Origin: Plecoglossus altivelis
Taxonomy: Eukaryota; Chordata; Actinopteri; Osmeriformes; Plecoglossidae
Assembly: GCA_036571765.1 (NCBI GenBank)
Contig: BROE01000003.1
Span: forward strand, 6,200,570-6,264,569
Length of the DNA: 64,000 bases
Direction: 5' to 3'
Positions 37,304-49,945 of the stretch are shown here, piece after piece. The position numbers and the translations under genes were made by a program. The first letter of the stretch is position 1. Every line of letters starts with the position of its first letter. The notes beneath the pieces were generated by a model. It did not search any database, had not been told where the DNA came from, and saw only the letters and a list, made by a program, of their open reading frames with translations.

Positions 37304-38490
37304 TGTGCGCTTACCGAAGCTACCAGAGGCAAGAAAAGAAGAGAGGAAACAATATTTCACACTCAGCTCCCTGAAAATACTTTTAGCATCCGATTCTCTC
37401 CCCTTCAAGCGCACAACACTCCCTCCATTTCCTTCAAAAGCAGCGAGACACAGTTACAAACACTTCAAACTGGCTCGATACAAGTCGATGTCACTCTGGT
37501 TCCTTCCCATAAACGGCCGAGCAGACGAAACCCAGGCGTTTGTTTTTAACAGGGGTTCAAGAGATCACTCCTCATGTTTCCTCTGGAGTGCGTGGGGGTC
37601 TGTAAACAGTCTGGGGCTTGAGGAGTGGGATAGAGTGATATGGTTGTGGGAGGTTGAGGTAGTTTGGGCTGGGCCTTATCGCGGATTTCCTCAGTCTGGT
37701 GCCACCAGCAAGGAAGAAACTTATATCATCTCTTGTTTAGTAAATCCTCCCTGGCCCAGCTGTTTCTGCTTGCCGGAGTTATCCAGCTATCTGCTGATTC
37801 CGAATATCTTTGATGTGAGGCATCGCGTCAGAGGGAATCTCTCTGGCTCTGACGACCCCCGGACACTATCTCCCATCAGTCCTGGTCCCGTTCAAGTTTA
37901 AACAAATGGGAAGGAGGGGAAGAATTGCTTTTGCCTGACTTCGGACGCAAACAGCAGGCCATCTGCGCCCCCGCAATCCCCCACCCATCCATCCTCTCTG
38001 GAATGTTATGAAAAACGAGAGGAGATCTTGTCTATGGTGCGCTGTGGAGGCTGTGCTTTCGTCTTACTTACTGGCGATGGGGCTCCTCTCCTGAGTGAGT
38101 TATTGCTTCTCTGGAGGATCGGGCTCCAGCCATCGAGAGCAGCCTCCAAGTCTACCAGAAGGTTTACACCAAAACAATCCCTCAATGATTATTTAAAGGG
38201 CTTTCATCAAAACAGGAGAGTTTTGACCATTAAAATAAAGCCAACGTTAAGAGTTCTGCTAAGGAAGACTTCCAGTTTTGGAGAGAATGAGCGAACACTT
38301 GTTTCAAAAGTGATTATGTCATAGGGCCTTTGCTTGAAGGTTATTCTGTGGTTTCGGCTTTGCTCTTATGACTAATGTGCACTTAATCCTCTGCAGATGA
38401 AGTGCTCAACGTGTTCCAAGATTTTTCCTTCCTTTCTGTGCACTAAAAGTGCTGCCAAGCTTTGACATCACAATAAAAACCATTATTTGA
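37304..38490 (+). other. ORF of about 200 codons with acceptor and poly(A) signal
   Basis: A strong acceptor-like site (TTTCCCTCCATCCCTTAG, AG at 37302-37303) is followed by a frame open to 37901. A canonical AATAAA lies at about 38472 with a T/GT-rich stretch some 30 bases later. Together these resemble a terminal exon. Against coding, the frame is rich in Trp, Ser and Cys, shows no domain and has no upstream partner, and its length is not exceptional for 64 kb. A non-coding transcript is another reading. Confidence 0.2.
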
Positions 38491-38518
38491 ATTCAGTGAC
38501 TGTGGCTTTTGTTTCATT

Positions 38519-38610
38519 TCATTTTCTTCTTTCTCTCCCTCCCTCCCTCTCTCTGTCGCTCTCTCCCTCTCTCCCTCTGCCTCTCACGCGCTCTCCTTTC
38601 ACTTTATCTG
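38519..38610 (+). repeat. CT-rich simple repeat
   Basis: TTCT, CCCT and CTCT units of irregular length following the candidate poly(A) site at 38.47 kb. Confidence 0.8.
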
Positions 38611-40142
38611 TCTCCCTAGGTAGACATTGGTGAGCTGGGATCTTCCTGAACTCATCATTTTCTTCATTAGCTGTTTCCATTCGTTGGAACTGCAGAGAGG
38701 CTGGCCCCTCTTACTACACCTAAAGGCAGAGAAGAAACCCTAAATGGATGGAAGAAGTGAAGGGGGCTCTGAGAGTGATGTGGATGAGGGTACAGGATTG
38801 TTTTCGCATTTGTATGACAAGGTTTACGGTTCGGGGTGAGGTGGGGTGGAGTGGGGTGGGAAGTGTACAGTTTGGGGTGTGTGGGGTTAGTAAGAGGGGA
38901 GGTTATGGTTGAGGAAAGGCTGGAGGCTTGAGATGTAGTTCTTGTTTGCCTTCTGCCGTGACTCTCCACAGTAAGCTTCCCTCACGGTGTGTGACAGACT
39001 GGTCAAAACAGACCAGCGACATGGTCATAAATCACCGCACAGCTGGAGGTGAGAAATATAGGTCTGGAAAGCAGACTATGATAAATGGATAGTTTCGCTA
39101 TGTTGACAACACACAAGAACACATTGTCAAAATCAGTTACAGGTTAGTGCCATATACTATAGTTCAGTTTCATCAAGCACTAAAACATTTTCCTTCATAT
39201 CCTCATATGCAGCTGGTACCATGTCAAACCACTAACATACTGTGAATCTTTTGCATCCATTTAACTTTATTTGATTACTTTCACACATACAGAACTAGAT
39301 TTATTCATAAGAAATGAAATGTAATTAAAATCAGTATATTTTAAGCAGATGCACGTGTACAGTACTGTAGCAAGCTAAAACCTATTCCTTCATTCAAGTT
39401 GTCATCGCGGATATAAATCTTTCCAGTTTTCTTCATTGCCTTAGGGGTGTTTTATCCCACTAACTTTCCCTTCCTCTAAATCTGTAACAGATACCCAGCT
39501 GGCACAGTGCTCAGACATGCACATGACAAATGGTTTATTGTCTAAAATAGTTAATTGTGATGTTGTATCTTTGTGTTGTTATCCTACATATAAATGCGTG
39601 GATTAGTTGGAGCCCCAAGATCGCTCACAGGAAAGCTGCTTTACACCTTTGTACCTTTTCCCTCCTGACCATCATCCTGAGATGTTTAACCTGTAACATA
39701 CGAACTCTTTTGGACTTTAGCTGACTCTGGCACTGCTGGTGTTTTACTGCGCCTAGTAGGCCCTGTATTGGGCCAGTGTTAGGATCTGAAGGTGTCCTAA
39801 TGTGTTTGGCCCAGTGCTGTTATTGCTGCTGGTCAGGAGTGTTACTGGAGAGGAGCTTCAAGCTCAGGAACGCCGGTCTACAGAGAACCCACTGGACGCG
39901 GCAGATGAAGATCTACCTTCACATGCAACACATCCGTCACTCCACAGGCCTCCTCTCCTCCTTCTTCTGGGTCAGATTAGCTCTCAAGTGGAGCCTGGAT
40001 GAAGACAGCAGACCGTGGGCTCTGGCATGGCCAAATGCCTGAAGACTCAACATTAAGTTATCAAAATGCAGGTCACGTTTCCTTCAAATCTTTGTGCTAC
40101 ATCTGCGTGTGTGATAAGCAAAAGAGAAATGAGAGAGACCAT

Positions 40143-40157
40143 GAGAGAGAGAGAGAC

Positions 40158-40193
<36 letters not shown>
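40143..40193 (+). repeat. (GA)n microsatellite
   Basis: GA units with a few ACAG interruptions, adjoining the minus-strand dispersed repeat copy at 40198. Confidence 0.9.
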
Positions 40194-40197
40194 CAGA

Positions 40198-40310
40198 GGT
40201 GTGGAGCTCTTCTGGCATACTGTTGACTATAAAACAAGAATATTCTTTACTGTTTAAGTGAAAGAGAAAAAGAACGTTACATTTTAATAGTAGGAGATAA
40301 CACTGTCCAC
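40198..40310 (-). repeat. Dispersed repeat copy C (two modules)
   Basis: On the minus strand it holds GACAGTGTTATCTCCTACTA (about 40285-40304) and then GAATATTCTTGTTTTATAGT with CAACAGTATGCC (about 40216-40247), running into a CT repeat. The modules also occur in the 22.75-23.04 kb region, there in the opposite order, so that locus may contain two partial copies. Confidence 0.65.
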
Positions 40311-40849
40311 AGTTAGACACAAAACACAAGAGTTTGGCAGCGCTTTTCATTTAGGTGATGTAACTACATATCTGTGCATGTGGCAAAAACATTTTGCTGC
40401 ACTGTAGGTACGTTGGAATTGCTATGTAATTAAATAGTATTAAGTTTTAGTGGTATGGGTTACCAAAGTGTTAGGTGGCAAAATATGGGGGTAGTTGAAT
40501 ATTGTGTCACCACATCAATTTTAACATCCACTTACCCCTGGAAAGCCCAACCTACCCCATTCCACAAACGTTTGAATAGTGTAATAACTTGTACTGCTAA
40601 ACCATTATGAAGTAATGGTATAGCAGTTGTCATATTTTTGTCATTATATTGCTGTCACTTTCGTTCTTGCTATGTAGTAACATGGCGGTTAATGTAACCT
40701 TCATATTAACTTTTGCCAATGTTTTTGTCTTCATTTTTAATGCATTTGGCACATGTCTCTTTGACCTTAGTCAAGGACAACAGAGATGAGTCTTTCCAGA
40801 AATCAGCCTGTGCCAGATCTTTCTAGACAGGCTGTTGAGAGAATGATCT

Positions 40850-41035
40850 TTCTCTCTCTTTCTCTCTGTCTCAGTTTCTCTGTCTCTCTAAATCTATCTT
40901 TTTCCTTTCTTTCTTTCTTTCTTTCTTTCTTTTCCATTCTCTCTCTTCCCCTCTCTCTTTCCCTGTCTGTCTCATTCTTTCTTTCATTAATTTTCCTTCC
41001 TTCTCGCTCTCCCCCTCTCTATATGCATACCTCTA
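40850..41035 (+). repeat. Pyrimidine tract with (CTTT)n core
   Basis: CT-rich sequence with a pure CTTT array at about 40904-40934. It is the source of a Ser/Leu/Phe-rich open frame. Confidence 0.85.
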
Positions 41036-42409
41036 TCTCAATACATAGTGTATACGTGCAAAATGTTCAACTAAACATCAAGCATGTTGGCTATGTTCCA
41101 TTTGATATAACTGGGCAAAGAGTTTATTAATCAAAAACATGAGGTCTGGTTTCTTTCATTATTATATTATTTTTACAGAGTGGAGCTTTTTTGGCAACAA
41201 AACACACACCCATTGTCCTTGGATAGACTTTGCAGCTCTTTATTATTTTGTACACCTCAGTAAGTATAATTTTAAGAGCTACAAAAAATCATAAAATCAC
41301 TGTATTACTCAACTACCTTCCCTAAGGTTGAAAAAAACCCAAGAAGATGACAGGAGAATAAATTGGCGGCGTCCATTTTTGTCCAACATAAAGAGCCAGA
41401 GGAAGGCTTTGCTCCAACCCAGTGTTGCCAGACACTGAAGACAGATCTAGTTGAAAGTATCTGACTCTCAAATGCAAACCCTGAAACCCTAGCAGCATTA
41501 AAATACCCCTCAAACACCCTTTTCTTTTCTTTTCAAATCCTGTTGTCCATAAGGAGAATGGCACTGAGAGACTCCTATGATGGATAACTTGTCAGGCCCA
41601 AGCAGAGCTTCAGCTAACACACAGTTAAGCCTAAAGTCTTGTCTAAAGGAGGGATGTGATGACCAGCTAGGAAGGGTCATCCTTTTCCAATGAGTCTGGA
41701 ACACTCTGAGCTCAGCTAAACTGCTTAGACCCACTGGAACAGACCCCTGGCTTTGGATGTGGCGTAGGTTCTTTCCTTTCTGGACATAAAGGAAGACTGA
41801 GAAACAAGGTACTTCATTCAGGATGAAGGCTGTGCTCTGCCACTGGTCATCTCAATGCTCGAGAGCTGTAAATTGGCGTTCAGCCTGTCAGGAATTCCTG
41901 GGATACTATTTGTCTGTGTGGAGGTGAAGACGGGAGTCACATAACACTAGAAAGTCACAGTCTGTTGTGTCCCTCTAATGGTCACTGAGGCAAGCGGAGA
42001 CTGCAGTCCACTGAGAAGGATCTGGACACTGCATTAGACCATCACTCAACCCTCATTACTGGTTATGTGTTAGTCGTCGATCATCAACAAGGCTGCGGTA
42101 GGAGTGGCCAAGCTCACCTTAGAGGCTGGTCTCACTTCACGGGCATGTACCTCATAGTAGACCCTACACGAGAACATGCATGACTGATGTACAATCACGT
42201 GAATGTAATATTATTACAGGTTGTCTTTGATGATGAATGCAAAGATGTTCTGAATGTATGGGGAGATAACAAAGTCCCAAATTCAAGGGCTAAGAGGTAT
42301 AGATGTGGAGCCATAAATTATACTTAGATGTGGAATCTCCATTACGTACACTGCAGAGCCAAATACTTTTCATCCTGTGCAAATTCCAAGAAGGTGTCAG
42401 AACCCTAAA

Positions 42410-43778
42410 GTGTAGAACATAAAACAGCACAGACCGGGGTTAGAGAGAGAAAGGGAACAAATCCTTCCCTGAATGGATTCCCAAGAAACTCTGAAAATAA
42501 ACCTTTGAATTCAGATGTTTTATGAATAAAATAACTTTCACTTCCACTTGCAAACATTCCACACATTCTCTATTTACACCGGCAGTGTGAGCTATAATGA
42601 ACATAAAAATACATTTTGAAATAAAGGCTGTAATATTGTTATTACGGTACACTATAAGAATATACGGTGTTTCTTCCCACTCTGACCCACCACACTGCAG
42701 TATTTCATCATCGCACTTTCCTTGGAACAGAGTACTTCCTGAGAAAGCTGTAAAACCAACGAGACCCATTCAGAGGTTTGATAGGGAAAGCAGAAGAATA
42801 TTACTGTGTCTAATGAGGACAGACCAGGGAGCATTCAGGACCAGAGACATTTACAAGACCAAAGAAATGAGCCTCAAACATAAAATATGGCCTTTGTCGT
42901 TTTTCCTGTTAAAGAAACACGTTCCTGATGCCAGGTCATCCTATAAAACTCTCTTGTTAGCATGCAAGCATCACTTGGGTTGAGGTGTCAAAAGCACAGC
43001 AGGGCTGGAACCATCCGGGCTGAGACAGAACTCTGGCAAGGGTCCAAAGTCCTTTGACCCCAACAATCCCCAATCTCCAGATGGTGAGACAGTTAGCATC
43101 CCAGTTCAGCATGCAATAGTGTGATCTGTAATATATTCATTTTGCAGACGCTTTTATCCAAAGATGAACAGTAAAGAGGGGATTTTAATCTGCAACCTAT
43201 TGATTCACAGTCTAGTGTTCTGACCACTGAGCTGTTCCCTTCAAAGAGTAACAGTTAAATCCATGCTGCACTGAGATGAACGACCGTTTAAGCAACACTT
43301 ATTCATATTGTACTGTGAGGAACTATCTTTCAACTATTCCCAGACCCAAAGGGAGTAAAAGTAGAAGCTAAATTCTGTGGGAATTTTCGAACTTTCCGAA
43401 GTGGGTTACACATCTACAAATCATGGAGATAATAAGCGCATTAGCAGATCTCAGAGAAAGTTAACAAATGTGTCTCTGTCTGCCCTGGCGAGGAATGCGG
43501 TGTCGTCTCAGATAAGAGAGAGGTCTCTGTGAAGCCTGAGCATGCCATAGGGGCAAAGGCCTCGGAAGCGTTGCTGATCTAATGATACGATGCACTTTTT
43601 ACTTTGCACCTCTGCCAAAAGCCATAGAGGGCTATGGAGAGAATATGACAGAAAAAGGCTCCAAGAGACTTGTAGAAAACCCCTATACAGAATAGTCCAT
43701 TCAAATAAGTGATGTATGTGTGAGAAATCCAAATGCCTCATAGCATCTGCAGAAAACCCCAGGAAGCTGGTTCACTGA
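42410..43778 (+). repeat. 1369-bp direct duplication, copy 1
   Basis: Matches 43809-45177 at a constant offset of 1399 bases; the four open frames it contains (109, 128, 60 and 77 codons) are repeated with identical translations. It begins GTGTAGAACATAAAACAGC and contains a SINE-like fragment near 43.13-43.24 kb. It is followed by about 12 bases and an 18-base C run. Probably an assembly duplication; see findings. Confidence 0.95.
43133..43240 (-). repeat. tRNA-like SINE fragment (in copy 1)
   Basis: Plus-strand text has TTTTGCAGACGCTTTTATCC followed by GGGATTTTAATCTGCAACCT and GACCACTGAGCTG. This order is typical of a widespread fish repeat whose tRNA-like head reads on the opposite strand. 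An equal copy sits 1399 bases downstream in the duplication. Confidence 0.65.
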
Positions 43779-43790
43779 ACCTCAGTTACA

Positions 43791-43808
43791 CCCCCCCCCC
43801 CCCCCCCC
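43791..43808 (+). repeat. Poly-C run at duplication junction
   Basis: Eighteen C between copy 1 and copy 2. Confidence 0.95.
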
Positions 43809-45177
43809 GTGTAGAACATAAAACAGCACAGACCGGGGTTAGAGAGAGAAAGGGAACAAATCCTTCCCTGAATGGATTCCCAAGAAACTCTGAAAATAAA
43901 CCTTTGAATTCAGATGTTTTATGAATAAAATAACTTTCACTTCCACTTGCAAACATTCCACACATTCTCTATTTACACCGGCAGTGTGAGCTATAATGAA
44001 CATAAAAATACATTTTGAAATAAAGGCTGTAATATTGTTATTACGGTACACTATAAGAATATACGGTGTTTCTTCCCACTCTGACCCACCACACTGCAGT
44101 ATTTCATCATCGCACTTTCCTTGGAACAGAGTACTTCCTGAGAAAGCTGTAAAACCAACGAGACCCATTCAGAGGTTTGATAGGGAAAGCAGAAGAATAT
44201 TACTGTGTCTAATGAGGACAGACCAGGGAGCATTCAGGACCAGAGACATTTACAAGACCAAAGAAATGAGCCTCAAACATAAAATATGGCCTTTGTCGTT
44301 TTTCCTGTTAAAGAAACACGTTCCTGATGCCAGGTCATCCTATAAAACTCTCTTGTTAGCATGCAAGCATCACTTGGGTTGAGGTGTCAAAAGCACAGCA
44401 GGGCTGGAACCATCCGGGCTGAGACAGAACTCTGGCAAGGGTCCAAAGTCCTTTGACCCCAACAATCCCCAATCTCCAGATGGTGAGACAGTTAGCATCC
44501 CAGTTCAGCATGCAATAGTGTGATCTGTAATATATTCATTTTGCAGACGCTTTTATCCAAAGATGAACAGTAAAGAGGGGATTTTAATCTGCAACCTATT
44601 GATTCACAGTCTAGTGTTCTGACCACTGAGCTGTTCCCTTCAAAGAGTAACAGTTAAATCCATGCTGCACTGAGATGAACGACCGTTTAAGCAACACTTA
44701 TTCATATTGTACTGTGAGGAACTATCTTTCAACTATTCCCAGACCCAAAGGGAGTAAAAGTAGAAGCTAAATTCTGTGGGAATTTTCGAACTTTCCGAAG
44801 TGGGTTACACATCTACAAATCATGGAGATAATAAGCGCATTAGCAGATCTCAGAGAAAGTTAACAAATGTGTCTCTGTCTGCCCTGGCGAGGAATGCGGT
44901 GTCGTCTCAGATAAGAGAGAGGTCTCTGTGAAGCCTGAGCATGCCATAGGGGCAAAGGCCTCGGAAGCGTTGCTGATCTAATGATACGATGCACTTTTTA
45001 CTTTGCACCTCTGCCAAAAGCCATAGAGGGCTATGGAGAGAATATGACAGAAAAAGGCTCCAAGAGACTTGTAGAAAACCCCTATACAGAATAGTCCATT
45101 CAAATAAGTGATGTATGTGTGAGAAATCCAAATGCCTCATAGCATCTGCAGAAAACCCCAGGAAGCTGGTTCACTGA
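43809..45177 (+). repeat. 1369-bp direct duplication, copy 2
   Basis: The second copy of 42410-43778. After 45177 the two copies diverge slightly over about a dozen bases (ACCTCAGTTACAC after copy 1, CTCAGGTTACAAC after copy 2) before each enters a C run. It includes the second SINE-like fragment at 44532-44639. Confidence 0.95.
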
Positions 45178-45189
45178 CTCAGGTTACAA

Positions 45190-45215
45190 CCCCCCCCCCC
45201 CCCCCCCCCCCCCCC
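45190..45215 (+). repeat. Poly-C run after copy 2
   Basis: Twenty-six C, then unique sequence starting GAAACTCTTTTTCCCC. Confidence 0.95.
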
Positions 45216-45704
45216 GAAACTCTTTTTCCCCATAATTGGGATTTGGAACTGGTACACATGAGCACTCCTGATGTTTCATTCTGCATTAGGCATATTTGAT
45301 GGGATCCAAGGTGGCTAGTCTCTGTGCCATTTATAGACAAATCTAATAAATTACAGGGTAACGTTAAATCTCCCCTCTAATCTGCCATAATAATGGAATA
45401 TGGGTCAACATTGTGTGACATTTGGCCTCAGCCAACACACAGGCCCAGCTAGATAGCAGCAGGTAAAGTAGAGGTCAGGGATTATCCATGGATAGCCAGC
45501 CTTACACAGTCTCCATGTGTGCAAATCCACCCTCTGCCTGGTGTATTTATGAAAACATTACACCAAAGCTCTCACAAAGGTTGCCAGGACTTCCAAATCA
45601 TTTTGCTTGCTTACTCTTGAAATGAATCGATTCAAGAGCTTTTGGAGGTATAATATTTGTAGAATGCACAAGTCTGTCCACAAGGAAGGAGTTCTGATTG
45701 GTCG

Positions 45705-45732
45705 GTGTGTGTGTGTGTGTGGGGGGGGGGGG
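45705..45732 (+). repeat. (GT)n followed by poly-G
   Basis: Eight GT units run directly into 12 G. Confidence 0.9.
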
Positions 45733-47727
45733 CAACATAGGCAAATAGACTACGTGGTGTTTGTCAGTTAGCATGTGGATACATGACATGTGCTTGAGGC
45801 AGAAAGGGTAAGAGTCCACAACCCTCCTCGTTCTTAAAACATGCAAGCTTATTACGTCGATGACTGTTGGTATTCCTATGTGGCGTTCTCATTCACCATG
45901 CTTTTACTTCAATGAAGTCCTATCATTTCAATAATCTGCCAGCTGCAGAACTTCGCTTTAACTCCCTCCCAAAGTTAGAGATTCATTGACATGCCTCTCT
46001 CACATCTCTCAGCATAGGAAATTACTATTTGTTTTTACACACTTGCTTGCTGGAGTTGAAATCTGAAAGTGATTTTCATGTTGTGGCATTGTTTTTGAAG
46101 CATGAAAATCATACTTTCCATCATTTTTTGAAAGAATTGTTCAAATTATTCAAATGGTATCAAAAAGTTCCAACAGATAGCTTCTTCAGAATCTCTGTTG
46201 TCAAACCCTTCAGTCAAACTCTTCCCCCTGTACTTCAGATACAAAAATGGTTACTATAACCATTATTATTCATTTACATCACACAGTTCTTTTTCATGCC
46301 TCAGCCTTGTTTTGCACCATTAAAAGTGAGTCTGGCTAGCTTCCTCTATCTTCCTGTGTCTTGAAAAAATAAAAAATTATGTGTGTACTTTTTTGCAACA
46401 GAAACAAAATGTGCCTTCTGTGTACTGAAAGAACTCTGACACGTAGCTAAGCACCCCAATCCCCACACTCCCCTTGTGGATTCCTGCTAGATGTTTACTG
46501 ATGCACAAAACCTCACGTCTATCACACTGGGCCCGCTTTATTTACCTATTGCTTTGTCAAAAAAAAGAAATAAGGATTTTACCGCATCAGTTTTCAGTTA
46601 CTCACAAGGACTTTATGATTGTACCAAAACATGTTTTCATCAGTTTTTCTACAGAATTGTTTCCTTCTGGTAAACGGAAATGCCCATGCAGAGAGTTCTG
46701 AATGGGTCCTTAACAGCTGAGAGCAATAATTGCAAAGGAAATGAAAACATTGCCAATGTTTGAGAACCCGTCATGTTTAGATAGGGATGAATGTTGTTAA
46801 TTATATTTGAGGGTTTTAGACTCCAAAGATGGAGAGTAACAAAACCATTATACAGTCTTCTGGACCCTGAGAAGATGTGTCTTCATGGTTAGAATCATTT
46901 TGTAAACTAATTCAAATAAAACATAGCATGTAAAGGAAGGAAGGTTGTCCTCTCACACTTCAATGAAACCTCAGATGTAAATAAGAGAATGACAGTGAAG
47001 GACTCAAATTTGATGCACAAAGACTTGTGCAAGAGTGAGAACTGGTGTTGACCTCCCCTGACCCTCACCAGTCTAATACAAACCAAATGTTATCTTACTA
47101 ACAACAGAAGCCAGCCCTGCACTGCACTGCTTCCTGGTTTACAGGTACCCTGACCCTCCCGTGATCCTGAAACCCAAGCCAGCTTAGGGACCAAGGTTAA
47201 GAGAGCATCCAGGATTGAACGGGGGCGCTGGGTCAACCTGCTGATTTCATGCCCTAATTTTCACTGTCATGCGTGGATTACGACTGGGGACAAGCGTGAG
47301 TAAACCAAGGACCAGGTTGAGGTTGCCAGATTTCCTCCTAACAAGGCCTTTTGAAGTCTATGAATTGTCTGTGACCCTTGGCCAACCTCATCTTTGCATG
47401 TAACTGTAGCCTACATTCTTACAAAACAATAGTGTCATCCAGAAACCCTTGGAAAAGTACTGCTTGAGCTAATTTGATTACACGTGTTTGACAAAACAGA
47501 GAATGGCTCTGCACACTGAGAAACCTCAGTGTATTTGGAAGACATACTTTTCAGTACCTGTAATATACTTGTTTAATCTTGCTGTGGAATCAAGGTTTCT
47601 GCGGGTCAATGTTTTAAAGATGAATGTGGTCAAAATTTGTAGATGCTACTCAAGTTGTGACTGAGTGTAGTGTGTAGTGTGTGAGACTAACATAATCCAG
47701 TAGATAGAAGAAGAGATCATATATTAA

Positions 47728-47820
47728 TAAAGTATAAGTTTTTATCCAAATCAACAAATAAGGGGGATTTGAACCTGCAACTTTTAGATCTACAATGAAA
47801 AGGCTCTACCACTGAGATTT
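47728..47820 (-). repeat. tRNA-like SINE fragment
   Basis: TTTTATCCAAATCAACAAAT, then GGGGGATTTGAACCTGCAAC, then CTCTACCACTGAG. The same arrangement as at 43.13 kb with many differences, so an old independent copy. Confidence 0.6.
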
Positions 47821-49849
47821 ACCCACATATATTTGCAGAAAAAAAACAAATATGTGCCAATCCACATAATTCCCAGTAATTACTGTTAAGGTTAAAAGAA
47901 AATGGATGAAACCATACATACACCATACAGGAATGAAGGGAGGAGTACACTGGAGGTGTATTTATTTGGCAAAGAGGCTATGCTTTTCAAAGGTATTTGG
48001 GGTTGTGAACCTTTTTTGAGTCCATGCTTTCCAAGGGTGTGATGAGGTAGGATGGAGTACAGTTATTTTCACATTCCATATAAATTCTACAGTTACTTCA
48101 AATTGCAGTCATGGCTGAAGGCATGCTTGTCAACACTTCTATCAAGTTCCTACTTTGTTCATCTGGCACTTTGTAATTATGTTGTTGCTATAGAATGTCA
48201 ATTTGTGTCTACAAGATAAGGAGGTCATGGCTTGATGAGGAGTTTTTAACTTATCCTGCATTCACTTTCTTTAGTTCTTGTGATTTACACGCCACACTTC
48301 GTTCATGATACCTGTCATCTAAACACGTGTCACAATGGGAGACCGATAAATCAGTTTGGTAAGAAGTCAGTGAATCAGGACTGGTTTGGGGGAAGCTAGA
48401 CATCTCCAGGTACTGAGACTATTACAGAGTGTAAATAGCTCCATGTTCCCAACACTGCCCAACCTGGCCATTTTTAAAGTTGTCAGGAATGTGCCTTGGG
48501 TAAAAAGCAGAAAATCGCCCTGAAAGAGCAGAGGAAGGACCACGCAGCACAGAGCACGCCAAGCTCTTTGAGATAGCATCAGATCCAGGGTCAATCAAAG
48601 TCAATCTCCCGACGGACCCTTCCGCAGAGGATTGCAGCAGCCAACTCTAGCCCACCCTGCCCCACTTCCTGTGGACGTCTCTTCACAGTACTAGTCCGAG
48701 GGATGGTGGAGCTCTGCAGAGCCCTTCGGTGGAGCTCTGGGAGCACGGAGGACATGACCTGGGCTGAAGGTTTCCTGGATCTGGCTCCATGGAGGAGGGA
48801 GGGTTAAGATGCTATCTAAGTACCCAGCGGGGGAGTCTCAAACGTGGGCAGCACCTCTATGTCTAATGACCCTCCTTCACTGCTGCATGCATGGCTGTAA
48901 TTGTTGCCTTGGCTTACACCAGGATCTTTGTGCGTTCCAGGAGTCTACTGTCATGATCAAAGTTGTTCTTAACCTTGCAATACCTTAAGCCTCTCTGTAA
49001 TAAACAAGGGCCCTGTGACAGGGTCTGCTCTGGTTTCACTACGGCTTACAGCGGCCCTCCTAAGCCATCACTCCCTCAAAGATCTCCCGTTCTGTTATTT
49101 AAGCTGGACACAACATGGCCATTTAGACTTTACCAGGTCTGTGGTGCAAAACGAGGCTTAGCTGGGCCTGAGCCCTAAACAGACTCTGTCTTCTAGCCAG
49201 AGTTCTAAGGACTGTTGACTGATGTGGCACCAAACCCCAGACAGTTAGCAGGTTTTGTCTCACAATGCTCCCAATTTATAAGAGGAATTAAGAGGTTCTG
49301 ACTATTCACAGATACACTGGAGGACATGTGCTATCTCTCGAAGATTACTAGGAGATTTATACAACCTGGTGAATAGGACATGCAGTCATCCCACAGATCC
49401 CCCTGCTACCGACAGGAATGTCAAAGAGATGAAGAAAGGGAGGTTTTCAAAGCTCAATGTGCTGGGATTATTTAAAGATTTGTTTCCATTCCTGTAGTCT
49501 ATCATCATACTGGAGGGTGATGATGTAACTGTATATAGAGTTGTGCGTTCACTCATATGTCCACTTGTAAACACAAGACACTAATTTAATCTCAAATGAA
49601 TTGGCTTGTTCTGCTGCTCTGATGAGCAGATGCTCTTCAGGTTGTAAAGTGTGTCATAGTTCAAAATCCATCCATTTAAGTCTTATGTAACATCCTGTCA
49701 TGTGGTGCCCACCTGGTCGGCCATTATTCTGGTTAATCAAGATTTTAAACAGACAGACCCATCGGAAATAGTAATAATGGTAACAACAGGAAGTAATCTA
49801 ATCTCAGATCATTGAAGATACTTTTCTTTGACTTTTTTGCATGGCATTT

Positions 49850-49945
49850 TACATTAAATGTTTTTAGCAGACACTTTATCAAACACAACTTTTAAATGGT
49901 GCATTTAGTAAGCACAATAGAAGACTGAGGATCAGAAGTACAATT
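49850..49945 (-). repeat. Fragment of the same fish repeat
   Basis: AATGTTTTTAGCAGACACTT and TATCAAACACAACTT, then GCATTTAGTAAGCACA, like the non-tRNA side of the SINE-like elements above. The tRNA-like head was not seen. Confidence 0.45.

Larger units (their letters stand above)
21226..42409. other. Long region without a recognised gene
   Basis: About 21 kb in which no exon series, RNA gene or intact transposon was recognised on either strand. It contains microsatellites, three copies of a short dispersed repeat, a tRNA-like SINE fragment, pyrimidine tracts and several complex, non-repetitive blocks that might be regulatory. Open frames reach 198 codons (37305-37901), about what chance gives over this length. 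Confidence 0.7.

Noticed and set aside
42440..45140. Four open frames present twice (109, 128, 60 and 77 codons)
   Set aside because: Repeated only because of the 1369-bp duplication. They overlap on opposite strands and show no family resemblance, so duplication is not evidence for a gene family.
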